Shown piece after piece: positions 1-8,460 of a DNA stretch of 64,000 nt. The stretch covers positions 1 to 64,000 of the forward strand of contig NZ_BOPA01000002.1 in assembly GCF_016863515.1 (NCBI RefSeq), given 5' to 3'. The stretch is from Micromonospora gifhornensis (GTDB taxonomy: Bacteria; Actinomycetota; Actinomycetes; Mycobacteriales; Micromonosporaceae). Made by a program: the position numbers and the translations under genes. The notes beneath the pieces are model-generated. The model did no database searches. It saw nothing but the letters and a program-made list of their open reading frames with translations, and had not been told where the DNA came from. The stretch's first letter is position 1, and every line of letters starts with the position of its first letter.

Positions 1-61
1 GGGCCGACTGACGCCGCACGCCCGCCGGGCCGACTGATGCCGCCCGGCCGGAGGTCGGTGG

Positions 62-80
62 GTGAGGCTAGCCTAACCAG
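62..80 (+). promoter_or_regulatory. IdeR/DtxR-type iron box overlapping a -10
   Basis: The sequence GTGAGGCTAGCCTAACCAG has the AGGCTAGCCT dyad core of actinobacterial IdeR/DmdR/DtxR boxes. It ends directly before the start codon at 81. The hexamer TAGCCT at 69-74 could be the -10, about 7 bases before the ATG. That would place the transcription start at or next to the start codon. Iron-loaded repressor bound here would block the promoter. Iron control of a siderophore-interacting protein is expected; the leaderless start is inference. Confidence 0.75.
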
Positions 81-923
81 ATGACGGAGCGCCCGAAGAC
101 AGTCACCGCCACCCGCGTGATCCGCACCGAACGACCCACCGCGCACGTGGTCCGATTGGTGTTCGGCGGACCGGAGCTGATCGGCCTGCCGGTGGGCGAG
201 TTCACCGACCACTACATCAAGTTCGTCTTCCCGGTGCCGGGGGTCGACTATCCGCGCCCGATGGAACTCGCCGCGATCAAGCGTGACCTGCCGCGCGAGC
301 AGTGGCCCCGGCTGCGGGCGTACACCGTGCGGGACTGGGACGCCGCGACCGGCCAGATGACCGTCGACGTCGTGTACCACGGTGACGCCGGCCTCGCCGG
401 GCCCTGGGCCGCCGCCCTGCGACCCGGCGACGAGGTGCTGTTCACCGGCCCCGGTGGGGCGTACGCGCCGAGCCCGGACGCCGACTGGCACCTGATGGTC
501 GGCGACGAGAGTGCCCTGCCGGCGATCGCCGCGTCGCTGGCCCGGCTGCCGGTGGGCGCGCCCGCGCACGTCTTCGTCGAGGTCGACGGCCCGGCCGACG
601 AGCAGCCGCTGCCCAGCCCCGGCACGGTGCAGCTGACCTGGCTGCACCGTGGCGCAGGCCCGGTCGGTGCGGCCCTGGTCTCCGCCGTCCGTGAGCTGGA
701 GTTCCCGCCCGGCACGGTGCACGCCTTCGTCCACGGCGAGGCAAGCTTCGTCCGTGAGCTGCGCCGCCTGCTGCGGGTCGAGCGGGCCGTGCCCCGCGAG
801 GCCCTGTCCATCTCCGGCTACTGGCGTAAGGGCTTCGACGACGAGGGCTGGCGCGCCACCAAGCCCGACTGGAACCGCCAGGTCGAAGCCGACGAACAAC
901 CCCAACCGCTGACCGCCAGGTGA
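81..923 (+). CDS. Siderophore-interacting protein (SIP/ViuB-type ferric-siderophore reductase)
   Basis: A 280-residue flavoprotein of the FAD-binding-9/SIP family. Such proteins reduce ferric siderophores in the cytoplasm to release iron. The FAD-binding R-x-Y-T motif is RAYTVR at residues 79-84. The NAD(P)H-binding-like C-terminal half follows (GDESALPAIAAS near 139-150), and the family-typical tail SGYWRKG lies near 245. Length is normal for the family. The ATG follows an iron box with no intervening Shine-Dalgarno, so expression is probably iron-repressed and perhaps leaderless. No siderophore uptake genes are visible in the window; they may lie to the left. Confidence 0.9.
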   Translation: MTERPKTVTATRVIRTERPTAHVVRLVFGGPELIGLPVGEFTDHYIKFVFPVPGVDYPRPMELAAIKRDLPREQWPRLRAYTVRDWDAATGQMTVDVVYHGDAGLAGPWAAALRPGDEVLFTGPGGAYAPSPDADWHLMVGDESALPAIAASLARLPVGAPAHVFVEVDGPADEQPLPSPGTVQLTWLHRGAGPVGAALVSAVRELEFPPGTVHAFVHGEASFVRELRRLLRVERAVPREALSISGYWRKGFDDEGWRATKPDWNRQVEADEQPQPLTAR

Positions 924-1028
924 TCACGAGGCCGACGGCGGCCAGGTAGTGCCACCCACCCCATGGCCAACCCGGGAGTCGGGGGCGGGGGTGGGCAAGG
1001 GAGGATGTGAGGAGAAGGGGGTGGGGGT

Positions 1029-2891
1029 GTGGCGGGGCGGATTCGGGACGAGGACATCGCGCTGGTTCGGGAGCGGGCCTCCATCGCTGAGGTGATCTCC
1101 GACACGGTGACCCTGAAGTCGGCGGGCGCGGGCAACCTGAAGGGGTTGTGTCCGTTCCACGACGAGAAGAGCCCGTCGTTCAACGTCTCGCCGGCTCGTA
1201 ACGTCTGGTACTGCTTCGGCTGCGGTGCCGGTGGCGACGCCATCAAGTTCCTGATGGACGCCGAGCATCTGAGCTTCGTCGAGGCGGTGGAGCGGCTCGC
1301 CGCCCGGGTCGGGCTGCAACTGCGGTACGTGGAGGACGACAGGTCTGCGCCGCGTCGGGAGCGACCGCAGCAGGGGCAGCGGCAGCGGCTGGTCGCCGCG
1401 CACGCCGCCGCGGTGGAGTTCTACACCGCCCAGCTCACCACGGCCGGCGCGCGTGCCGCCCGGGAGTTCCTGGCCCAGCGCGGCTTCGACCGGGCCGCCG
1501 CCGAGCGGTACGGCTGCGGATTCGCCCCCGAGGGCTGGGATCCGCTCACCCGACACCTGCGCCAGCGCGGGTTCAGCCACGACGAACTGGTCACCGCCGG
1601 GCTGTCCCGGCCGGCCCGCTCGGGCAGCCTGATCGACCGGTTCCGGCGTCGGCTGCTCTGGCCGATCCGTGACCTGACCGGCGATGTGATCGGCTTCGGT
1701 GCCCGCAAGCTGTTCGACGATGACGACGGCCCGAAGTACCTCAACACCCCCGAGACGCCGATCTACAAGAAGTCGCAGGTGCTCTACGGCATCGACCAGG
1801 CCAAACGGGAGATCGCCAAGCAGGGCCGGGTGGTGGTGGTCGAGGGCTACACCGACGTGATGGCCTGCCACCTGGCCGGCGTACCGACCGCGGTGGCGAC
1901 CTGCGGCACCGCCTTCGGCGGCGACCACATCGGCGTACTGCGCCGGCTGCTGCTGGACACCGACGCCGTCGCGGGGGAGATCATCTTCACCTTCGACGGG
2001 GACGCCGCCGGGCAGAAGGCCGCGCTGCGCGCCTTCGAGGACGACCAGCGCTTCGTCGGGCGTACCTTCATCGCGGTCAGCCCCGACAACATGGACCCGT
2101 GCGACCTGCGCCTGGCAAAGGGCGACCTGGCCGTCCGCGACCTGGTCGCGCGCCGCGAGCCGCTCGTCGACTTCGCGCTGCGCCACGTGATCAGCCGGTT
2201 CGACCTGGACACCGTCGACGGGCGGGTCGAGGCGATGCGCCGCGCCGCGCCGCTCGTCGCCAAGCTCAAGGACCAGGAAAAACGCCCCGAGTACGTACGC
2301 AAGCTCGCCGGTGACCTCGGCATGGAGATCGAGCCGGTGCAGCGGGCCGTGCTGGCCGCCGCCTCCGGACGACCGATGGACACCCCGGCGCGTCCGGCAC
2401 GCAGCGAGCCGGCCGTGGACAGCCCGCAGTCGATGGTCGAGCGGGAGGCGCTCAAACTGGCCCTCCAGGAGCCGGTGCTGGCCGGGCCGATGTTCGACGC
2501 GGTCGAGGCGACCGACTACCGGCACCCGGTGCACGTGGTGGTGCGTACCGCCATCGCCGAGGCCGGTGGCGCCGCCTCCGCGACCGCCGGCGCGGTCTGG
2601 GTCGAGGCGGTACGCGACGCCTGCGAGGACCTCGCGGCCCAGGCACTTGTCGGCGAGTTGGCGGTGGAGCCGCTGCGGATCGACGGCGAGCCCGACCCGC
2701 GGTACGTCTCGATCACCATGGCCCGCCTGCAGTGGGGATCGGTCACCGCCCGGATCCGGGACCTGAAGTCGCGGATCCAGCGGATCAACCCGGTCAGCAA
2801 CAAGGACGAGTACTTCGCCACCTTCGGTGAGCTGCTCTCGCTGGAGCAGCACGCCCGGGCCCTGCGCGAGCAGGCAGCGGGAGGATTGTGA
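1029..2891 (+). CDS. dnaG: DNA primase DnaG
   Basis: A 620-residue primase that makes RNA primers for lagging-strand synthesis and works with the replicative helicase. The N-terminal CHC2 zinc ribbon is visible: C41, H44, C62, C65 (C-x2-H-x17-C-x2-C). A DnaG catalytic core follows, with the TOPRIM motifs VVVEGYTDV near residue 275 and FTFDGDAAG near 320. A helicase-binding C-terminal region completes it. The GTG start is preceded by a purine-rich GGAGAAGG. Length matches other actinobacterial DnaG proteins. The stop overlaps the start of the next gene, so the pair is probably co-transcribed. Confidence 0.97.
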   Translation: MAGRIRDEDIALVRERASIAEVISDTVTLKSAGAGNLKGLCPFHDEKSPSFNVSPARNVWYCFGCGAGGDAIKFLMDAEHLSFVEAVERLAARVGLQLRYVEDDRSAPRRERPQQGQRQRLVAAHAAAVEFYTAQLTTAGARAAREFLAQRGFDRAAAERYGCGFAPEGWDPLTRHLRQRGFSHDELVTAGLSRPARSGSLIDRFRRRLLWPIRDLTGDVIGFGARKLFDDDDGPKYLNTPETPIYKKSQVLYGIDQAKREIAKQGRVVVVEGYTDVMACHLAGVPTAVATCGTAFGGDHIGVLRRLLLDTDAVAGEIIFTFDGDAAGQKAALRAFEDDQRFVGRTFIAVSPDNMDPCDLRLAKGDLAVRDLVARREPLVDFALRHVISRFDLDTVDGRVEAMRRAAPLVAKLKDQEKRPEYVRKLAGDLGMEIEPVQRAVLAAASGRPMDTPARPARSEPAVDSPQSMVEREALKLALQEPVLAGPMFDAVEATDYRHPVHVVVRTAIAEAGGAASATAGAVWVEAVRDACEDLAAQALVGELAVEPLRIDGEPDPRYVSITMARLQWGSVTARIRDLKSRIQRINPVSNKDEYFATFGELLSLEQHARALREQAAGGL

Positions 2892-3430
2892 TGATCAAGT
2901 TGTTCCGTCGCCGGCCCAAGCTGTCGCCCGCTGCCCGGCCACCCCTGGAGCGCGACGAGCGGGTGCTGGCCTGGGCCGCTGTCGGCAACGGCGAAGGCGA
3001 CGGGGTGGTCGTCGCCAGCAACCTCGGGCTGTGGCTGCCCGGCCGTGGCCACCGGCTCGGCTGGCACGACATCGTCAAGGCGGTCTGGTCGGGCCGGGAA
3101 CTGACAGTCACCCCCGGTGAGCGGGTCGCCGAGCGGGACGGCTACCTGGTCGTCGCCGACCGCCCGGCGGAACGCTACCTGCTGCTCGACCCGGGTGAGC
3201 TGCCACACCAGGTACGCGCCCGGGTCACCAAGTCGGTGGCGTACACCCAGCATCACGCCCTGCCGGGCGGCTCCGGCCGGATCGTCGGTCGGCGGGTACC
3301 CGGCGTCGACGGTCTGACCTGGATGGTCCACTACGACATCGGCACCCCCGTGGACGACGAGGCGGTGATCGCCGAGACCGACCGGCTGGTCGCAGCGGCC
3401 CGCGTCGCCACCACCCCCGAGGGCCTCTGA
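2891..3430 (+). CDS. Conserved hypothetical protein downstream of dnaG
   Basis: A 179-residue protein of unknown function. The ATG overlaps the dnaG stop (TGATG) and has GGGAGG six bases upstream; a GTG three bases earlier is the alternative start. There is no signal peptide or membrane segment. The start is basic (MIKLFRRRPK), and the rest looks like small beta-rich modules with several W and GR(R/E) motifs. I recall similar short proteins next to dnaG in other actinomycetes, but their job is not known to me. Coupling to dnaG is a context argument only. Confidence 0.8.
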   Translation: MIKLFRRRPKLSPAARPPLERDERVLAWAAVGNGEGDGVVVASNLGLWLPGRGHRLGWHDIVKAVWSGRELTVTPGERVAERDGYLVVADRPAERYLLLDPGELPHQVRARVTKSVAYTQHHALPGGSGRIVGRRVPGVDGLTWMVHYDIGTPVDDEAVIAETDRLVAAARVATTPEGL

Positions 3431-3493
3431 CCACCCGCACTCCTGCACCCGCTGTTCCGTCGCGCTGCGCTGTTCCGTCGCGCCAACCCGAGC

Positions 3494-3543
3494 AGATCTT
3501 GGTACGAAAGCGCCTCTGCAGGGGCAGTTTCGCACCAAGATCT
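3494..3543. repeat. Long imperfect palindrome (AGATCTTGGT ... ACCAAGATCT)
   Basis: Perfect 10-base arms lie at 3494-3503 and 3534-3543. Further pairing inside them (CGAAA with TTTCG, GCC with GGC) makes a hairpin about 50 bases long. It sits 63 bases after the stop at 3430, so it may end dnaG-operon transcription, but it has no T tract. A small direct repeat (GCTGTTCCGTCGCGC, about 3452-3482) lies just upstream. A second long palindrome with AAGATC arms occurs at 58035-58110. Confidence 0.7.
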
Positions 3544-3640
3544 TGAGTGTGGGCCAGGGCGGAGCGCATCGATGGAGCGACAAGTGTCCAAGATCTGGTG
3601 GAGAGTCGGTGGGCGGGCGGCCACGGTAGGCGGGTGACTG

Positions 3641-3856
3641 GTGCGCGTGGAAATCGACGGTACGCATCAGGTGGACGTACGCGATTGGGCGGACGTCCGC
3701 CATCAGGTGGCGGACCTGGAGCGTCAGAACGACATCGGGACGACCGGCGACCGGGTTCTGCGATTTCCGGCCTGGCTGGTGCGGACCCACCCGGAGCAGG
3801 TCGCAGACACCGTACGACGTGCTCTGCTCGCCGGCGGCTGGCGGCCTGACGAGTGA
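3641..3856 (+). pseudogene. C-terminal remnant of a DUF559 (Vsr/AbiEi-associated nuclease-like) protein
   Basis: These 71 codons resemble only the last quarter of actinobacterial DUF559 proteins, which are usually around 300 residues and carry a restriction-endonuclease-like fold. Visible family features are VEIDG, then DVRDW, RQND, a strand (RVLRFPAW) and the closing helix EQVADTVRRALLAGGW. The preceding codon in frame after one leucine is a stop (TGA at 3635), so the N-terminal part is gone. A GTG at 3641 could start it, with no clear ribosome binding site. It is probably a decayed gene, though a short expressed protein cannot be excluded. Confidence 0.55.
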
Positions 3857-4383
3857 ATCCTGCGGCCCGGACCGCGATCGCAGACATTGTCGATCATCGT
3901 TGGGTGCGTCCCTGTTCACCGTCGAATGACGCGAGATTTTCCGGCGTCGATTTCAGGCTCGCGAAATGGTGGCGGGTGACGAAAGGTCGCCCGGACCGGC
4001 TGCGGGAGGAGGTGAGCCGGTGGTGGGTCGGGCAGCGGGGAGCCGTCGGTCGCGGCGCGGGTTGCGTGGTGACGCTCCGTGAGCGATCTTGCGGATTGTG
4101 GCGGGTGTGCGGTCGGGCGTGCGGGGTTCCGCCGGGCCGTCGAGATGATCTCCATCGAAGCCCATCAAGATCGCGAAACGTGCGCAGGGGATGACTCTTC
4201 GGAGCCCTATTGACCTGCGGAAAGGCGATCGGTCGGCACCGTCGGTAGCTTTTGCTTGATCCAACAAAAGTTGGCACCGATTCTCTCTAAGGTCTGGACA
4301 CCGCGCATCGAAGGCTCCTACTGTGTCGGGCACTACACGTCGGTATTTCATCGATGTGAACGAGCCCGGTGGAGAGGTGAGCC
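3857..4383. other. Intergenic region upstream of the sugar-import cluster
   Basis: These 527 bases hold no convincing gene. The middle part is lower in GC than the coding regions, as expected for promoter DNA. The only clear structure is the CCAAC-AAAA-GTTGG dyad at 4261-4274, listed separately. A GGTGGAGAGGTGAG purine stretch ending at 4380 serves as ribosome binding site for the GTG at 4384. Confidence 0.6.
4254..4274. promoter_or_regulatory. Candidate ROK-repressor operator
   Basis: An inverted repeat CCAAC-AAAA-GTTGG (4261-4274) lies 110 bases before the ROK gene. On the minus strand it reads CCAACTTTTGTTGGATCAA. A very similar string, CCAACTTCTGATCAGATCAA, occurs at 19378-19397 before the sugar dehydrogenase gene. 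The match suggests a shared regulator, most simply the adjacent ROK protein. This is inference from similarity and position. Confidence 0.4.
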
Positions 4384-5562
4384 GTGCACACCGCCGACCC
4401 CCTGCACGTACGGTTGCTGCGGTTGCTCCGTGACGAGGGCGCGCTGTCGCGCGCCGAGCTCGCCGACCGGCTGGAGATGCCTCGCCCCCGGCTGCTCACC
4501 GAGCTGGAACGGCTGGTCAGCCTCGGATTCGTCGCCGAGGCCGGCAAGGCCGCCTCCCGCGGCGGACGACGCTCCACCCTTGTCGAACTCAGCCCGCACC
4601 TGCGGTTCGCCGCCGTGGACCTCGGTGCCAGCTCCATCGACGTCGAGGTGGTCAACGGCCGCCTCGAACCGGTCGCCGCGTACGCGGAGTCGGCCGACAT
4701 CCGGTCCGGGCCCAAGGCCATCCTCCAGCGGGTCAGCGAACTGCTGCACAAGGCCCGGGTGGACGGTGCCTACGACCGGCTCGACGCGGTCGGCATCGGG
4801 GTGCCCGGCCCGGTCAGCTTCCGTGACGGCGTGCCGGTGTCCCCACCGATCATGCCGGGCTGGGACCGCTTTCCCGTCCGGGAACTGCTCACCCGTGAGC
4901 ACGGCTGCCCGGCCGTGGTCGACAACGACGTCAACATCATGGCGATCGGTGAGCGGCACGGCGGTGTCGCCCACTCCGTCGACGACTTCCTGTTCGTCAA
5001 GATCGGCACCGGCATCGGGTGCGGCATCTACCTCAGCGGCGATGTCTACCGGGGCACCGACGGCTGCGCCGGGGACATCGGCCACATCCAGGTCGACCCG
5101 CACGGGCCGATCTGTTCCTGCGGCAACGCCGGCTGCCTGGAGGCGCTGTTCAGCGGGGCCGCGCTGGCCAAGGACGCCACCGCCGCGGCGCGTACCGGCG
5201 CCTCGCCCGCGCTCGCCGAACGGCTGACCGCCAACGGCACGGTCACCGCCCTGGACGTCGCCGCCGGTGCGGTCGAGGGGGACGTGACCTGCATCCAGCT
5301 CATCCGCGAGGGCGGTCGGCGGGTGGGCAGCGTCCTCGCCGGGCTGGTCAGCTTCACCAACCCGTCGATGATCGTGATCGGTGGCGGTCTCGCCCAGCTC
5401 GGGCACGTGCTGCTCGCCGAGATCCGCAGCGTGGTCTACCGCCGCTCGCTGCCGCTGGCCACCGGCAACCTCCCGGTGGTGCTCTCCGAACTGGGCTCGC
5501 GCGCCGGCGTCGCCGGTGCCGCCGTGCTCGCCAGCGACCTGGCCTTCGGGGAGGCGACGTGA
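4384..5562 (+). CDS. ROK family transcriptional regulator
   Basis: A 392-residue ROK protein with an N-terminal winged helix-turn-helix (residues about 1-60: LLRLLRDEGALSRAELADRL) and a sugar-kinase-like body. The ROK zinc signature GH-x9-C-x-C-G-x2-G-C-x-E lies near residues 232-252, and a VDNDVN active-site strand near 180. The GTG start has a good purine-rich site 4-14 bases upstream. It is followed after 49 bases by an ABC sugar importer, so it is the likely repressor of that operon and probably responds to the imported sugar or its phosphate. Whether it keeps kinase activity cannot be told. Confidence 0.92.
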   Translation: MHTADPLHVRLLRLLRDEGALSRAELADRLEMPRPRLLTELERLVSLGFVAEAGKAASRGGRRSTLVELSPHLRFAAVDLGASSIDVEVVNGRLEPVAAYAESADIRSGPKAILQRVSELLHKARVDGAYDRLDAVGIGVPGPVSFRDGVPVSPPIMPGWDRFPVRELLTREHGCPAVVDNDVNIMAIGERHGGVAHSVDDFLFVKIGTGIGCGIYLSGDVYRGTDGCAGDIGHIQVDPHGPICSCGNAGCLEALFSGAALAKDATAAARTGASPALAERLTANGTVTALDVAAGAVEGDVTCIQLIREGGRRVGSVLAGLVSFTNPSMIVIGGGLAQLGHVLLAEIRSVVYRRSLPLATGNLPVVLSELGSRAGVAGAAVLASDLAFGEAT

Positions 5563-5611
5563 ACCACCGCCAGACAACGGACCGAGGCCCGAAGTGGAGT
5601 GGAGAGCCGGC

Positions 5612-7180
5612 ATGAGCGAAACCGGACGTCCCCTGGTCGAGGCACCCGCCGACGCCGTCGCCGGTGAGGTGGTGCTGCGGCTGTCCGACGTGGTGAAGAC
5701 CTTCCCCGGCGTACGCGCCCTGGACGGGGTGCAGTTGGAGGTCCGCGCGGGCGAGGTGCACTGCCTGCTCGGGCAGAACGGCGCCGGCAAGTCCACCCTG
5801 ATCAAGGTGCTCGCCGGGGTGCACCGGCCCGACTCGGGGCTGGTCGAGTGGCGTGGCCAGCCGGTCAGCTTCGCCAACCCGCAGGCCGCCATGCGCGCCG
5901 GCATCGCCACCATCTACCAGGAACTCGACCTGGTCGAGGACCTGTCGGTGGCCGAGAACGCCTTCCTCGGCCACGAGCCGCGCAGCCTGGGCTTCATCCG
6001 CCGGGGCCACATGGCCCGCCGTACCCGGCAGATCCTCGGTCGCCTCGGGCACGCCGAGATCCCGCCCGGGCGGATGGTGCGGGCGCTGCCGGCGGCCGGC
6101 AAGCAGGTGGTCAGCATGGCCCGCGCGCTCTCCCACGAGGCCCGACTGATCATCATGGACGAGCCGAGCGCGGTGCTCGCCCACGACGAGGTCGACAACC
6201 TGTTCCGGATCGTCCGCGAGCTGACCGCGCAGGGCATCGCGGTCATCTACATCTCGCACCGGTTGGAGGAGATCCGCGAGATCGGCGACCGGGTCACCGT
6301 CCTCAAGGACGGCCGGACCACCGCAGCGAACCTGCCGGCCCGCGACACACCGACCCGCGACCTGGTCTCCCGGATGACCGGCCGCACCATCGAGTACGTC
6401 TTCCCGGAGCGCTCCGCCGACACCACTGTCGGCGAGAAGCTGCTCGAAGTCGACGGGCTGACCCGCTCCGGCGAGTTCGCCGATGTCTCGCTCACCGTCG
6501 CGGCCGGCGAGATCGTCGGCATCGCCGGGCTGGTCGGCTCCGGCCGCTCCGAGGTGCTGGAGACAATCTACGGCGCGCGTCGGGCCGAGTCGGGCACCGT
6601 CCGGATGGCCGGCAAGGCGCTGCGGCCGGGCAGCGTCGGCGCTGCGGTGCGGGCCGGCCTGGGCATGGCCCCGGAGGAGCGCAAGAGCCAGGCCCTGCTG
6701 CTCGGCGAGCCGATCTACCGCAACGTCACGCTTGCCACCTTCGCCCGCTACGCCCGGCTCGGGTTCACCGACATCGGCAAGGAGCGGGCCGAGGCGGACC
6801 GGATCGCCGAGAGTCTGGAGATGCGGCCGCGCGACGTGAACCGGCCGGTACGGACGCTCTCCGGCGGCAACCAGCAGAAGGTGGTGGTCGGGCGTTGGCT
6901 GCTCGGCGGCACCCGGCTGCTGCTGCTGGACGAGCCGACCCGGGGCGTCGACGTGGGCGCCCGAGCCGAGCTGTACCAGGTGATCCGGGAACTCGCCGCG
7001 CAGGGCGTCGGGGTGCTGCTGGTCTCCAGCGAGGTGCCCGAGGTGCTCGGCCTGGCCGACCGGGTGCTGGTGATGCGGGAGGGGCGGGTCGTGCGTACCG
7101 CTCCCGCCGCCGAACTCGACGAATCCACCGTCCTCGACCTCGTGATGTCGGGGTCCCTGATGGAAGGCGCAGCGGCATGA
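5612..7180 (+). CDS. Sugar ABC transporter ATP-binding protein (RbsA/MglA-like)
   Basis: A 522-residue protein with two fused ABC domains, as in RbsA, MglA and inositol/xylose importers. Walker A of domain 1 is GQNGAGKST at 54-62, and the Walker B strand is IIMDEPSAVL near 180. The second domain has the signature LSGGNQQKV near 421 and Walker B LLLDEPTRG. The first-domain signature is degenerate (PAAGKQV), which is usual in this family. Its second Walker A is atypical (GLVGSGRSE), also typical. I chose the ATG at 5612, with AGTGGAGAG upstream, over longer in-frame extensions that would overlap the ROK gene. It energises the permease and lipoprotein encoded next. Confidence 0.93.
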   Translation: MSETGRPLVEAPADAVAGEVVLRLSDVVKTFPGVRALDGVQLEVRAGEVHCLLGQNGAGKSTLIKVLAGVHRPDSGLVEWRGQPVSFANPQAAMRAGIATIYQELDLVEDLSVAENAFLGHEPRSLGFIRRGHMARRTRQILGRLGHAEIPPGRMVRALPAAGKQVVSMARALSHEARLIIMDEPSAVLAHDEVDNLFRIVRELTAQGIAVIYISHRLEEIREIGDRVTVLKDGRTTAANLPARDTPTRDLVSRMTGRTIEYVFPERSADTTVGEKLLEVDGLTRSGEFADVSLTVAAGEIVGIAGLVGSGRSEVLETIYGARRAESGTVRMAGKALRPGSVGAAVRAGLGMAPEERKSQALLLGEPIYRNVTLATFARYARLGFTDIGKERAEADRIAESLEMRPRDVNRPVRTLSGGNQQKVVVGRWLLGGTRLLLLDEPTRGVDVGARAELYQVIRELAAQGVGVLLVSSEVPEVLGLADRVLVMREGRVVRTAPAAELDESTVLDLVMSGSLMEGAAA

Positions 7181-7264
7181 GCGAGCGTCAGCGAGCGAAT
7201 CATCGATACAGCGTGCAGGTGCCTCATGGCGGCGCGGAGCGAAGCGGAGCGCTGGCATGAGCGA
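7174..7264 (+). repeat. 80-bp insert flanked by an 11-bp duplication at a gene junction
   Basis: GGCATGAGCGA occurs at 7174-7184 and again at 7254-7264. The first copy carries the stop of the ATPase gene and the second the start of the permease gene. Without the segment between them the genes would overlap as ATGA, the usual arrangement in this operon type. The insert is rich in AGCGA and GGAGCG steps (GAGCGAGCGTCAGCGAGCGA, CGGAGCGAAGCGGAGCGC) that can pair. This looks like a small mobile or replication-slippage element placed at the junction. The origin is inference. Confidence 0.55.
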
Positions 7265-8366
7265 CAGTCCGCCCACGACCAAGCTGCCGGCGCAGTCGCC
7301 GCCGGTAGACCCGGCCGAGACGGAGGTGGCTGGGCACAAGGCATCGGCCGGTACCGCTCGACTGTCCTGGTGGCACGGCGACGGAGGTGACGGGGCACGG
7401 CGCAACCTGGCCCTGATCGGGGTGCTGCTGATCCTGTTCGTGATCGGCGCGGCGACCCGCTCGGACCTCTACTCCAACCCGGACTGGGTCTGGGCGAACA
7501 TGCTCAGCATCCTCAAGCTGGCCTCGGTGGTCGGGGTGGTCACCGTCGGGATGACCTTCGTCATCATCGGCGGCGGCATCGACCTCTCCGTCGGTGCGAT
7601 CGTCGCGCTCGCCGGGGTCTGGTGCACCACTGTCGCCACCCAGAGCTTCGGCGCCGCCGGCATGATCTTCACCGCGATCGTCGTCGGGATGGCGGTCGGT
7701 CTGGTCAACGGCACCCTCATCGCGTACGGGCGACTTGTGCCGTTCATCGCGACGCTTGCCATGCTGGTGGCGGCCCGAGGGCTGGCCGCCGAGATCTCCG
7801 ACAAGCAGACCCAGATCTCGCAGAACAGCACCATCAACGGCATCGCCAGCAACAGCCTGCTCGGCATCCCGCTGCTGGTCTACATCCTGGCCGCGGTGGT
7901 CATCGCCGGCTGGGTGCTGCTCAACCGGACCACCTTCGGCCGGCGTACGGTCGCCGTCGGTGGCAACCCGGAGGCCGCCCGGCTGGCCGGCATCAACGTC
8001 AAGCTGCACACCGTGCTGCTCTACGTGCTGTCCGGACTGTGCTGCGGCATCGCCGCCATCATGCTCACCGCCCAGGCCACCTCGGCCCAGGCGGCGATGG
8101 CGAACCTCTACGAGCTGGACGCGATCGCCGCCGTGATCATCGGCGGCACGCTGCTCAGCGGCGGGCGGGGCACGATCGTCGGCTCCCTGCTCGGTGTGAT
8201 CATCTTCGCCACCATCACCAACCTCTTCGCCATCAACGGCCTCTCCACCGAGGCCCAGAACATGGTCAAGGGCGGCATCATCGTCGCCGCCGTCCTGATC
8301 CAGCAGGTCCAGTTCGGCAGCCTGTCCCAGTTCTTCCGTCGCAACAACCGGCTGACCACCAGCTGA
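7257..8366 (+). CDS. Sugar ABC transporter permease (RbsC family)
   Basis: A 369-residue integral membrane permease. After a hydrophilic N-terminal stretch of about 45 residues come roughly eight to ten hydrophobic segments. Family motifs are visible: GGGIDLSVGAIVAL near 105-118 and the GGTLLSGGRGTIVGSLLG loop near 300, which contacts the ATPase. It works with the preceding ATPase and the following lipoprotein to import a pentose, hexose or cyclitol. The long hydrophilic N-terminus, rich in Pro and Ala, is unusual for RbsC. An internal start near residue 45 is possible, but the ATG at 7257 is the natural partner of the upstream stop. Confidence 0.92.
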   Translation: MSDSPPTTKLPAQSPPVDPAETEVAGHKASAGTARLSWWHGDGGDGARRNLALIGVLLILFVIGAATRSDLYSNPDWVWANMLSILKLASVVGVVTVGMTFVIIGGGIDLSVGAIVALAGVWCTTVATQSFGAAGMIFTAIVVGMAVGLVNGTLIAYGRLVPFIATLAMLVAARGLAAEISDKQTQISQNSTINGIASNSLLGIPLLVYILAAVVIAGWVLLNRTTFGRRTVAVGGNPEAARLAGINVKLHTVLLYVLSGLCCGIAAIMLTAQATSAQAAMANLYELDAIAAVIIGGTLLSGGRGTIVGSLLGVIIFATITNLFAINGLSTEAQNMVKGGIIVAAVLIQQVQFGSLSQFFRRNNRLTTS

Positions 8367-8460
8367 ACACCGATTCACCCAGATCGCCGGCGCACATCGA
8401 CGGTGGTCGGGTCTCGCACACCCAAATTCCCTCTCCATCACTGATAATCAGGAGGTCGTG

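Noticed and set aside
924..2852. A 642-codon open frame on the minus strand opposite dnaG, and many similar long antisense frames elsewhere
   Set aside because: High GC content creates long open frames opposite real genes. These lack family motifs and ribosome sites and lie antisense to well-supported genes.
3457..3480. Short tandem copies of a GCTGTTCCGTCGCGC unit
   Set aside because: Only two copies; noted as part of the palindrome region but too short to call a repeat array.
5381..5611. N-terminal extension of the ABC ATPase gene by 77 codons
   Set aside because: It would overlap the end of the ROK gene in another frame and has no family similarity. ATG 5612 is followed by the normal RbsA N-terminus.
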